Source: Actinomycetota bacterium (GTDB taxonomy: Bacteria > Actinomycetota > Humimicrobiia > Humimicrobiales > Humimicrobiaceae). From it: DNA of 15,041 nucleotides. Both the position numbers and the translations under genes were made by a program. Shown piece after piece: positions 1 to 6,537 of this stretch. The stretch is taken from contig JACIXO010000004.1 of assembly GCA_014360385.1 (NCBI GenBank), positions 1-15,041 on the forward strand, written 5' to 3'. The notes below the pieces were generated by a model that saw only the letters and a list, made by a program, of their open reading frames with translations, was not told the DNA's origin and did not search any database. Every line of letters starts with the position of its first letter. Positions within the stretch are counted from its first letter, which is position 1.

Positions 1-1164
1 TTTACAGGCCTTATTGGTGTTTCACTTTTTCTTTCACTTTACATAAACTTCTTTGAACCATTAATAAATACCATTGTTCTTAATTCTCCCAGGAAGCTTG
101 AAACGCTGGATGTGGGGTGGGAAGTTCTTAAGAAGGTCATATTTGACTCCCCTCTTATCCTCCACATTCTTATATCAGCAGTCCTGGTAAATATTCTGAT
201 GCTACTTTTCAAACTTACAAGAACTCTTAACATCGACTTCTGGAATTACTGGAATTTTATACTTGTGGGTTCAGTGGTCTTCGCAATCACAAAAATCCAG
301 TGGCTCGGAGTGTTTACATCTCTGGTAATAGTCGTGATAACTCTTGTTCTTTCAGATATCTATGCCCCCTACATTGAAAAATATTCTGGAATTAAGGGCA
401 TTTCCACTCCCCAGGCAAATATAATATGCTGGGCACCTGTATCTCACATTGTAAACCTTATATTCAACAAAATTCCCTTCATCGGGAAAATTAAAATCTA
501 CTTTGAGAAAATCCACTACAAAATGGGAATTGTATCCCAGCCAATGATAATGGGATTTATTCTAGGGTTTATCATTGGAGCTATCTCTAAATACCAGAAT
601 TTTACTCTAGCTTTAAAAACTAATCTCTTGTTCTCATTCAGCTCAGGGCTAAAGCTTTCCATCATAATGGCTTTATTGCCAAGGATGCTTAACATCCTTA
701 TAAAAGGGCTGGCGTCAATCGTATCTGACATCAGAAATTTTACCAATAGAAAGTATCCAAAAAGAATTATGTATATTGGAATTGACCCCCTAATTTTTGC
801 TGGCTATCCCTCCGTAATTTTTCTTTCTACAATTATAATTCCATTAAGTGTCCTTATCGCTACCAGACTGCCTGGAAACACTATTCTTCCACGTGCAGAC
901 CTTATAATAATCCCTCTTATTGTTTTGTGGGTAATTGTTCCTTCAGAAGGAGATATGATCAGGAGTTTTATCTCAGGAATAGTTATAATTCCAGTACTCT
1001 TGTTGGTAGCAGGAGATATGGCAGATTTCTTTACTGAGCTATTCCGGAACTCGGGCCTTGAAGTAGTTAAAGGCTATCAAAAAATATCAAGTATGGGCGC
1101 AGGCTCTAATGTATTCTTCTGGCTACTCCTTAAAATCTTGGAGCCCTTCCTAAAGCTATTCTGA
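1..1164 (+). CDS. PTS galactitol-family permease, EIIC component (partial, 5' end outside window)
   Basis: This is the integral-membrane sugar channel of a phosphotransferase system, which moves a sugar or sugar alcohol across the inner membrane while the partner EIIB phosphorylates it. The frame is open from base 1 to the TGA at 1162-1164, giving 387 residues. The GTG at 112 is an internal valine (the residues around it read TLDVGWEV), so the true start lies to the left. The order of landmarks matches E. coli GatC from memory: LDVGW, then LTRTLNIDFWNYW, then QPMIMGFILGFIIG, then IGIDPLIFAG followed by LPGNTILPRADL, and a C-terminal GSNVFFWLLL. Alignment to GatC suggests roughly 45 N-terminal residues are missing. 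The protein is very hydrophobic, with about nine or ten membrane segments. No EIIA or EIIB is visible; they may lie further left. The substrate (galactitol or another pentitol/hexitol) cannot be told from sequence. Confidence 0.85.
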   Translation, partial: FTGLIGVSLFLSLYINFFEPLINTIVLNSPRKLETLDVGWEVLKKVIFDSPLILHILISAVLVNILMLLFKLTRTLNIDFWNYWNFILVGSVVFAITKIQWLGVFTSLVIVVITLVLSDIYAPYIEKYSGIKGISTPQANIICWAPVSHIVNLIFNKIPFIGKIKIYFEKIHYKMGIVSQPMIMGFILGFIIGAISKYQNFTLALKTNLLFSFSSGLKLSIIMALLPRMLNILIKGLASIVSDIRNFTNRKYPKRIMYIGIDPLIFAGYPSVIFLSTIIIPLSVLIATRLPGNTILPRADLIIIPLIVLWVIVPSEGDMIRSFISGIVIIPVLLLVAGDMADFFTELFRNSGLEVVKGYQKISSMGAGSNVFFWLLLKILEPFLKLF

Positions 1165-1189
1165 GCTTTTCCAAAAAGCTTTTCCAAAA
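1164..1189 (+). terminator. Weak hairpin and 13-bp tandem duplication between convergent genes
   Basis: Two exact copies of agcttttccaaaa (1164-1176 and 1177-1189) follow the EIIC stop codon. The duplication creates a 7-bp stem, AGCTTTT/AAAAGCT, with a 3-base loop (1164-1180), followed by TTT. It could act as a poor intrinsic terminator for the EIIC gene. The stem is AT-rich and short, so the repeat is certain but the terminator role is not. Confidence 0.4.
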
Positions 1190-1213
1190 ATATTATCAAA
1201 CTACTATCAATTT

Positions 1214-1711
1214 TTATTTCCGATCCCTGTTTGCCAGCCTGTGAATCTGCTCTAAAAAGAGGTTCTTTTGACCTTTTTCTTTTTCTTTATTCCCCTCTTC
1301 GAAAGACAAAATTCCATTTCTTTCCAGAACATTTCTTATGTGCTTTTCATCACACATGATAAGTTTACAAATATTCTCAGAGGTAGCTCTGGCTACCCAC
1401 ACATCTGATTCTCCTGAAACGAACGGGAAAAAAGACTCCTTCTTTAAGATATCTTCCCAGGGGATTTTTATTTCCGTAACAAAATCAACAAAACTTATAT
1501 CAGGCCTTCTTACAAGCAAATCCTTTGCCTGATTTATTATTTCTAACTCAACCTTTTTCTCAATTTTCTTTAGATTATATGACGAAATAGTCAAAAAAAT
1601 ACCATAAGCAAGCACAAGGGGTATCAGGTAATAATAATATTTGACCAGAAAACTTACAATGAAGCTCCCAATTTTACCCAAAAAGATTTTAAGCCATTGC
1701 TCACTCATCAC
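1214..1711 (-). CDS. Hypothetical single-pass membrane protein
   Basis: I do not recognise this 165-residue protein. It has one hydrophobic segment near the N-terminus (about residues 14-43, rich in I, L, V, Y and F). A soluble part follows: a charged helix-like stretch (LKKIEKKVELEIINQAKDLL), then a mixed region with LIMCDEKHIRNVLERNGIL, ending in a Lys/Glu/Arg-rich tail. No catalytic motif stands out. The layout fits an N-terminally anchored cytoplasmic domain. The start is GTG at 1709-1711, with an ATG immediately after; either could be used, and only a weak AAAAGAG purine run precedes them. The gene runs towards the EIIC gene with 49 bp between the two stops, and it follows tRNA-Ala on the same strand after a 232-bp spacer. 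Its length, its good codon structure and the lack of a competing reading frame support a real gene. Confidence 0.65.
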   Translation of the reverse strand: MMSEQWLKIFLGKIGSFIVSFLVKYYYYLIPLVLAYGIFLTISSYNLKKIEKKVELEIINQAKDLLVRRPDISFVDFVTEIKIPWEDILKKESFFPFVSGESDVWVARATSENICKLIMCDEKHIRNVLERNGILSFEEGNKEKEKGQKNLFLEQIHRLANRDRK

Positions 1712-1750
1712 TCTTTTATTTCATTTTGCATAAATCATTGCTCAAAATAA

Positions 1751-1927
1751 CCGTTACTCCATACCCGTTACTCCAAAGTTTCGCCCATCTTTTGAAGATT
1801 ATAAAAGGAGCTCAGGATTAAAGCTAAGGCCAAAGAGAGGGTGTAGTAAATGTAGTTTTATGCTAGTTATTAATACTGATAAACTATCTAATCTATGACT
1901 AATCTATAACTATCTGTACTATCTAAA
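1751..1927. repeat. Spacer with short tandem duplications
   Basis: The spacer between tRNA-Ala and the hypothetical membrane protein has no gene that I can support. It contains ccgttactcca twice at period 14 (1751-1761, 1765-1775), ctaatctatga/ctaatctataa at period 11 (1888-1909), and ctatctgta/ctatctaaa at period 9 (1910-1927). No clear tRNA terminator is visible. Confidence 0.6.
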
Positions 1928-1943
1928 ACATGAATTATAAATT

Positions 1944-2019
1944 TGGTGGAGATGAGCGGGATCGAACCGCTGACCTCCTGCTTGCAAGGCAGGCGCTCTC
2001 CCAGCTGAGCTACACCCCC
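1944..2019 (-). tRNA. tRNA-Ala (anticodon TGC)
   Basis: The 76-nt cloverleaf can be laid out completely. The 7-bp acceptor stem is GGGGGTG with CATCTCC, including G-U pairs. It is followed by the D-arm GCTC/GAGC, the anticodon arm CCTGC-CTTGCAA-GCAGG with anticodon TGC, the variable loop AGGTC, and the T-arm AGCGG-TTCGATC-CCGCT. The discriminator is A, and the 3' CCA is encoded in the DNA. It lies 7 nt downstream of tRNA-Ile, so the two are surely co-transcribed. The Ile-Ala pair after gyrA is an arrangement typical of Actinobacteria. Confidence 0.98.
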
Positions 2020-2026
2020 ACTCTAA

Positions 2027-2103
2027 TGGTGGGCATATCTGGACTCGAACCAGAGACCTCGTCCTTATCAGGGACGCGCTCTAACCAACTGAGCTATATG
2101 CCC
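2027..2103 (-). tRNA. tRNA-Ile (anticodon GAT)
   Basis: The 77-nt cloverleaf has a perfect acceptor stem (GGGCATA with TATGCCC). The D-arm is GCTC/GAGC, the anticodon arm CGTCC-CTGATAA-GGACG with anticodon GAT, and the T-arm TCTGG-TTCGAGT-CCAGA. The discriminator is A and the CCA is encoded. It is the first gene of the two-tRNA unit and sits 45 bp downstream of a good promoter. Confidence 0.98.
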
Positions 2104-2148
2104 CCACTCACAATCACACACATTTAATCAAAATTTTTGACAAGCGAA

Positions 2149-2177
2149 AAAATAGCAATTTAATTTGCTTTTGTCAA
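2149..2177 (-). promoter_or_regulatory. Sigma-70-type promoter for the tRNA-Ile/tRNA-Ala unit, with a dyad
   Basis: On the minus strand a perfect -35 TTGACA (2172-2177) is separated by 17 nt from a -10 TATTTT (2149-2154). This puts transcription start near 2142, about 39 nt before tRNA-Ile. An imperfect inverted repeat, TTGACAAAAGC against GCTTGTCAA, spans from the -35 box to about +1 and could be an operator or chance. Confidence 0.65.
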
Positions 2178-2206
2178 GGTAGAAACAATAAAGCCAAAGA
2201 TGTCCC

Positions 2207-2236
2207 TCAACTCAGGGCTATTCAACTCAGGGTTAT
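2207..2236. repeat. 15-bp tandem duplication overlapping the DUF3566 stop codon
   Basis: Tcaactcagggctat (2207-2221) is followed directly by tcaactcagggttat (2222-2236), with one mismatch. The second copy contains the TAA stop of the DUF3566 gene. It looks like a slippage duplication and no function is evident. Confidence 0.8.
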
Positions 2237-2676
2237 TCAACAATACCATTCGAGGTAGAATCAGTATCTGAATCAGTATCTATAGGAGTATCAGCATCTG
2301 TACTGGCACCACTTTTACCTTTAGCCTTACTCCCAGAAAATCTGAGCTCGATACCACCTGCAATTCTTAAAGCTACATTGGAAAGCCACACAGCGAGAAC
2401 ACCAAAGACTGCGAAAAATAAAGAAGCCACAAACCCGCCAACCACAAATATAAGAAAGCCTATAATTCCCTCACCAAGTATACCTAAATTAATGCCAAAC
2501 CTACCCAGTAGGTCCTGCACCTTTATGCCATAGGCTGTCAGTCCTGCCCAGGCAATTCCACCCACTACCCCGAAAACAATAAGAAAAACTATGAAAAAAA
2601 TAAGGTATGATACAAGGAAATATTTGAAAGTTGACCATTCACTTATGCTTTTGAGAACTTTTCTTTCAACAACCAT
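2233..2676 (-). CDS. DUF3566 membrane protein
   Basis: This is a 147-residue membrane protein of the DUF3566 type, a family of unknown function found downstream of gyrA in Actinobacteria. It has a short cytoplasmic N-terminus ending in WSTFKYFLVSYL, a first membrane segment at about residues 20-46, a loop, and a second long hydrophobic segment at about 70-106. The family-typical end, NVALRIAGGIELRF (residues 100-113), follows. The last 30 or so residues are a low-complexity tail rich in Ser, Thr and Asp, likely disordered. The family call rests on this pattern together with position: after gyrA and before tRNA-Ile and tRNA-Ala. The ATG at 2676 has no strong ribosome binding site. It shares its strand with DUF4870 upstream, 206 bp away. 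Confidence 0.8.
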   Translation of the reverse strand: MVVERKVLKSISEWSTFKYFLVSYLIFFIVFLIVFGVVGGIAWAGLTAYGIKVQDLLGRFGINLGILGEGIIGFLIFVVGGFVASLFFAVFGVLAVWLSNVALRIAGGIELRFSGSKAKGKSGASTDADTPIDTDSDTDSTSNGIVE

Positions 2677-2882
2677 AATCTACCCAGAGACTTAAAAATA
2701 ATATCTGTTAAGATAATACAAGTTTCACGACACATCTCTTAACTTGTCATTGAAAATTTCCTGCTTTCAAAGGCTATAACAAATTCATAGAAATAGACTC
2801 TGAAAGGCATAGACTAGATTAGAGAATAAAGAACTTAAATAAAACATATATAAAAGGTATAAACGAGTCACAAAACCCTTTT

Positions 2883-3275
2883 TTAATACTTTATATACTT
2901 ATCGGTCAGTTTTGCGACACCAGGAACTCTAAAAGAATTGCCCTGAAAGCCCATGACAATCGCTACGATCCCAAATATCCATGCAACAACAGCTATAACC
3001 CATCCAAGCCATGAGAAGAAAAACCATCCAATATATGGAATTAACCCTAAAATGGAAGAAATTATAATGAGACTTCCAGCCTGGATTATTCCTAAAATTA
3101 ATGCCTGTAGAGCATTCCATTTTACAAATTTATTCTCTTTTTCAATCAGATAGAAGATAAGTCCGCCAAGCCAGCTAAATAGATATGCAAGTAACACGCA
3201 GATCTTTGGATCTAACCCAGTAGAGCTCTTCTGAGTAGCATCCTTGTTTACTTCAGCCATATCAACTTCTGCCAT
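2883..3275 (-). CDS. DUF4870 (Tic20-like) small membrane protein
   Basis: This 130-residue protein has the layout of DUF4870 proteins. A polar N-terminus is followed by a first membrane segment with LLAYLFSWLGGLIFYLIEK (about residues 28-46). The conserved FVKWNALQAL element (50-59) comes next, then two or three further membrane segments (about 60-110), and a short C-terminus with FRVPGVAKLTDKY, matching the family's usual ending. Its function is unknown. The start at 3275 is supported by AAGGAGG 7 nt upstream. The N-terminus reads MAEVDMAEV, a small internal repeat, so a second ATG five codons later is a possible alternative. It lies downstream of gyrA after a 357-bp spacer with its own promoter candidate, so it probably has a separate transcript. 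Confidence 0.8.
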   Translation of the reverse strand: MAEVDMAEVNKDATQKSSTGLDPKICVLLAYLFSWLGGLIFYLIEKENKFVKWNALQALILGIIQAGSLIIISSILGLIPYIGWFFFSWLGWVIAVVAWIFGIVAIVMGFQGNSFRVPGVAKLTDKYIKY

Positions 3276-3380
3276 TTACTTTCCTCCTTTTCTAAATTGA
3301 AATTTGATATTTCCAAACCTTAACAAATTATCGACGAAATATTTACCTTACCAAACTGCCGTTCTACTCTGGCTACAAAT

Positions 3381-3408
3381 AATATTCGGAATTGAATATT
3401 CGGTATTG
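3381..3408. repeat. 14-bp tandem duplication
   Basis: Aatattcggaattg (3381-3394) and aatattcggtattg (3395-3408) differ at one base. They lie in the predicted leader of the DUF4870 transcript, just after the likely transcription start. Confidence 0.85.
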
Positions 3409-3420
3409 ACCTTAGCATTT

Positions 3421-3449
3421 ATTATACAGGAAACTTATGTATAAAACAA
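3421..3449 (-). promoter_or_regulatory. Candidate promoter for the DUF4870 gene
   Basis: On the minus strand there is a perfect -10 TATAAT (3421-3426), 17 nt from a weak -35 TTGTTT (3444-3449). The predicted start near 3414 leaves a leader of about 139 nt to the ATG. The AT-rich background makes chance matches common. Confidence 0.45.
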
Positions 3450-3529
3450 AGTAAGCTATTAAATTAACTTTCAGTGTGGGAATTTAATATCAGTTATTTT
3501 ATATCAGCATTAACATTAATATGATATAC

Positions 3530-3581
3530 ATTAGTATAATAAATTAGTATAATAAAAAAGTATAATTAATTAGTATAATAA
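3530..3581. repeat. Four-copy 13-bp tandem array downstream of gyrA
   Basis: Units start at 3530, 3543, 3556 and 3569. Units 1, 2 and 4 are exactly attagtataataa; unit 3 is aaaagtataatta. Each unit carries a TATAAT-like core on the plus strand. It begins about 50 bp past the gyrA stop. It could be a slippage product, a cluster of -10-like elements, or protein binding sites; the sequence does not decide. Confidence 0.85.
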
Positions 3582-3632
3582 TATACTAGCATGATTAATA
3601 TTGTTATGTCAGCATATTATTATTCTTCTTTT

Positions 3633-6065
3633 TTATTCTTCTGAAGTAACAATAGCACATGAAGCTACCTTAGCTCCATTTGAGAGATTCATTATTTTTA
3701 CTCCCTGGGTAGCCCGACCACTTCTGGATATCGATTTTGCAGGAATTCTTATAAGAATCCCCTCTGTTGAGACAACCATTACATCGTACCCATCCTTTAC
3801 AACACCTGCCCCTGCTACCTTTCCTTTCTTCTCAGTAACCTGTATAGCTTTTATTCCACTTCCTCCTCTTCTCTGCCTAGTATATTCTGAAAGAGAAGTC
3901 CTCTTTCCGTAACCCTTTTCAGTTATTATAAATAAGTCAGCATCTGCATCTCTTATTACAATCATAGATAAAACTTCATCACCTTTGGAGAGCCTCATAC
4001 CTTTTACGCCCTGAGCAACCCTTCCCATTGGCCTACAATCACCTTCATTAAACCTTATAGCTTTGCCATTTCTTGTAACCATAATTATGTCATCATTTCC
4101 ACTTGATTTCTCAACTCCAATAAGCTCATCCCCTTTTTTAAGAACAATAGCTGCTATTCCATCTTTTCGTGATGTGTCATAGTCAACAATTGGAGTCTTT
4201 TTTACTATACCCTTTTTGGTAGCCATAATAAGATATTCATCCTCCTGAAAATCTTTCGTCGCTATAATTGCTGCAACCTTCTCACCAGGCTTAAAGGGTA
4301 GAAGATTTACAATTGCCTTACCTTTCGAAGTTTTGCTTCCTTCAGGAAGTTCGTGTACCTTTAGTCTATAAACTTTTCCCAAATTGGAGAAAAACATGAC
4401 ATAATGATGGGTAGAAGAGATAAATAGGTGCTCAACAAAGTCATCTTCCTTCAAATTTATGCCGATTACCCCTCTACCACCCCTTCTCTGCTTTCTGTAC
4501 GAAGCAACAGGAAGCCTTTTTATGTAGCCTGAATGTGTAATGGATATGACATTTTCCTCTTCTGCTATTAAGTCTTCGATCTCTATATCTGAAGTTTTTG
4601 TTGTGATTTCTGTCCTTCTCTCATCCGCATATTTCTTTTTAATTTCCTTTAGTTCATCTTTTATTACTCCATAAATTAGACTGTCACTGGAAAGTAGCTC
4701 TTTAAGATACTTTATCTTTTCAAGCAGTTCCTTATGTTCCTTTTTTACCTTTTCTCTTTCAAGAGCAGTCAATCTTTGTAGCCTCATATCCAGTATGGCC
4801 TGAGCCTGGACAGCAGTAAGTTTAAACTTCTTAATCAAATTCTCCTTCGCAGTAGGTACATCCTTTGAAGACCTTATAGTCTTGATAACCTCATCGAGAT
4901 TATCTAGGGCAATAAGTAGCCCTTCTAATATGTGAGCCCTTTCTTCAGCTTTTTTCAGTTCAAACTCTGTTCTTCTTACAACTACTGTGAACCTGTGTTT
5001 TACATATTCTTCAATCAGTCGAAGTAGATTTAATGTGCGTGGAACTCCATCAACAAGAGCAAGCATTATTATTCCGAAGGTTTCTTCAAGCTGAGTATTT
5101 TTATATAGAAGATTTACAATCACATTTGGGTCTACATCCTTCCTTATTTCTATTACAACCCTTATCCCACTCTTATCAGACTCGTCTCTGAGGTCAGTAA
5201 TTCCATCTATTTTCCTCTCTCGTACAAGCTCTGCTATTTTTTCAATGAGTCTGGACTTATTTACCTGATAGGGGAGCTCACCTATTATAATCTGGGTTTT
5301 GCCTTTTTTAGGCTGCTCAAGGTAAACTTTTCCTCTCACTCTTATCTGACCTTTCCCACTCTTATATGCATCAACTATTCCTTTAACTCCCATTATTGTC
5401 CCACCTGTGGGAAAGTCAGGACCTTTTATCTTTTTCATCAACTCTTTTATTGTTATCTTGGGATTATCAATATAGGAAATTATTCCATCTATGACCTCGC
5501 CCAAATTGTGAGGTGGAATATTGGTAGCCATACCCACGGCAATACCGGATGAACCGTTTACCAGAAGGTTAGGAAACTTTGAAGGAAGAACTGATGGCTC
5601 TTTAAGGGTGTTGTCAAAGTTAGGAACAAACTCAACTGTCTCTTTGTCTATATCTACTAGAAGCTCTTCTGCTATCTCGGACAACCTTGCCTCTGTATAC
5701 CTCATTGCAGCAGGACTATCACCATCAATAGAGCCAAAATTTCCATGACCATCAACAAGTGGATATCGTTGTGAAAAATCCTGGGCCATTCTTACCATAG
5801 CATCGTAAACTGCAGCATCTCCGTGAGGATGATACTTACCCAGGACTTCTCCAACTATTCGGGCACATTTTTTGTATTGCGAATTGTGAGTCATGCCCAT
5901 ATCATGCATGGCATAAAGAATTCTTCTATGCACAGGCTTAAGACCATCTCTGACATCGGGTAATGCTCTACCAATAATTACGCTCATGGCATAGCTTAAG
6001 TAGGAGTCCTGCATTTCGGACTCTATCTCCACATTCTTTACTTTTCCTCTCAGTTCAAACACCAT
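3633..6065 (-). CDS. gyrA: DNA gyrase subunit A
   Basis: GyrA is the breaking-and-rejoining subunit of gyrase (A2B2), which introduces negative supercoils with ATP. The 810-residue protein is complete. The winged-helix/tower breakage-reunion domain spans about residues 1-500, with the catalytic tyrosine at Y123 in AAMRYTEARL. The quinolone-resistance region is HPHGDAAVYD (79-88). The coiled-coil tower is rich in K and E (about 365-490). The C-terminal beta-pinwheel contains the GyrA box QRRGGRG (526-532), which separates true gyrase from topoisomerase IV, and a second degenerate box QRRGGSG (731-737). Residue 84, the position of E. coli Ser83, is Ala, as in mycobacteria; Asp is kept at the Asp87 position. 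The tail ends in SEE with no long acidic extension. The ATG at 6065 has GGAG 7 nt upstream. It lies 472 bp downstream of gyrB. Confidence 0.98.
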   Translation of the reverse strand: MVFELRGKVKNVEIESEMQDSYLSYAMSVIIGRALPDVRDGLKPVHRRILYAMHDMGMTHNSQYKKCARIVGEVLGKYHPHGDAAVYDAMVRMAQDFSQRYPLVDGHGNFGSIDGDSPAAMRYTEARLSEIAEELLVDIDKETVEFVPNFDNTLKEPSVLPSKFPNLLVNGSSGIAVGMATNIPPHNLGEVIDGIISYIDNPKITIKELMKKIKGPDFPTGGTIMGVKGIVDAYKSGKGQIRVRGKVYLEQPKKGKTQIIIGELPYQVNKSRLIEKIAELVRERKIDGITDLRDESDKSGIRVVIEIRKDVDPNVIVNLLYKNTQLEETFGIIMLALVDGVPRTLNLLRLIEEYVKHRFTVVVRRTEFELKKAEERAHILEGLLIALDNLDEVIKTIRSSKDVPTAKENLIKKFKLTAVQAQAILDMRLQRLTALEREKVKKEHKELLEKIKYLKELLSSDSLIYGVIKDELKEIKKKYADERRTEITTKTSDIEIEDLIAEEENVISITHSGYIKRLPVASYRKQRRGGRGVIGINLKEDDFVEHLFISSTHHYVMFFSNLGKVYRLKVHELPEGSKTSKGKAIVNLLPFKPGEKVAAIIATKDFQEDEYLIMATKKGIVKKTPIVDYDTSRKDGIAAIVLKKGDELIGVEKSSGNDDIIMVTRNGKAIRFNEGDCRPMGRVAQGVKGMRLSKGDEVLSMIVIRDADADLFIITEKGYGKRTSLSEYTRQRRGGSGIKAIQVTEKKGKVAGAGVVKDGYDVMVVSTEGILIRIPAKSISRSGRATQGVKIMNLSNGAKVASCAIVTSEE

Positions 6066-6207
6066 CTGTCTTCTCCCGTCTATTTCTTATTCTCTACTAT
6101 TCTTTCTTTTTATCTCTCTTAACTATTTGCTACCTATTACTACTTATTACTACTTATCTTTTTATCCAATACCAATATCCAATTAATATATATTTTTCGA
6201 AGCATTT

Positions 6208-6228
6208 CTTTTTCCGTGATGGAAAAAG
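6208..6228. repeat. Perfect 8-bp hairpin
   Basis: Ctttttcc (6208-6215) and ggaaaaag (6221-6228) form a perfect stem with loop gtgat. It sits immediately beside the large inverted repeat and may belong to the same element. No T-run follows on the minus strand, so it does not look like an intrinsic terminator in the gyrA direction. Confidence 0.7.
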
Positions 6229-6235
6229 TTACTGG

Positions 6236-6386
6236 ATCAGGCTTAAGTGTTTCGAAAACCGTTTTAAGTCAAAGCGGGTACTATTCCTCTTAAGAGAGAA
6301 GAGCGAAGCCTTCAAAATCAAAATACTGAGCTAGCTTTGCCTCGCTGGGGTAAAGCTAGCGTGTTTTCGAAACACCAAGCCTGATT
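6236..6386. repeat. Inverted-repeat element (MITE-like or structured leader RNA)
   Basis: The outer arms are 6236-6259 and 6363-6386. Each consists of atcaggctt plus gtgtttcgaaaac (as read on the plus strand at the left arm); the inverse copy differs only by a one-base bulge and one substitution between the two blocks. Inside are a 9-bp hairpin (6330-6360) and the palindrome ctcttaagag (6287-6296). The right arm also contains its own hairpin, gtgttt-tcg-aaacac. The region is about 150 bp with no coding capacity. It may be a non-autonomous transposable element or a folded RNA in the gyrB-gyrA transcript. No clear target-site duplication flanks it. Confidence 0.75.
6330..6360. repeat. Internal 9-bp hairpin of the inverted-repeat element
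   Basis: Gctagcttt pairs with aaagctagc, extended by two G-C pairs past one mismatch. The loop is about 7 nt, rich in C and G. This is the most GC-rich and stable stem in the spacer. Confidence 0.75.
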
Positions 6387-6537
6387 CTTGGAAACTTATC
6401 TTTATCACTCTCACGAAATTGGAAATACTTCCATATTTTTTCATCTTTATACTACTTATAATTCTTACCTTTGAGCAGTTAAGTTCTGAACTTATTTCAA
6501 CTCATGGGAGAGATAATATTTTATAGGTCTTGGCTTT

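Larger units (their letters stand above)
3276..3632. other. gyrA-DUF4870 spacer: no gene, repeats and one promoter
   Basis: No coding region, tRNA or known RNA is visible in this very AT-rich 357-bp spacer. It holds a promoter candidate (3421-3449), a 14-bp tandem duplication (3381-3408) and a four-copy 13-bp tandem array (3530-3581). I see no convincing intrinsic terminator for gyrA; only an AT-rich 6-bp dyad, tagtat/atacta, around 3572-3589. Confidence 0.6.
6066..6537. other. gyrB-gyrA spacer: no gene, structured element
   Basis: No open frame of note is present on either strand. The middle (6208-6387) carries a set of nested inverted repeats listed separately. The gyrA-proximal part contains a 10-bp tandem duplication, tattactact (6135-6144 and 6145-6154). 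No clear gyrA promoter stands out, so gyrA may be read from the gyrB transcript through the structured element or from a promoter that I cannot assign. Confidence 0.6.

Noticed and set aside
1930..2127. Plus-strand open frame with DERDRTADLL-type protein
   Set aside because: It lies entirely antisense to tRNA-Ala and tRNA-Ile. This peptide is a well-known spurious product of antisense tRNA genes.
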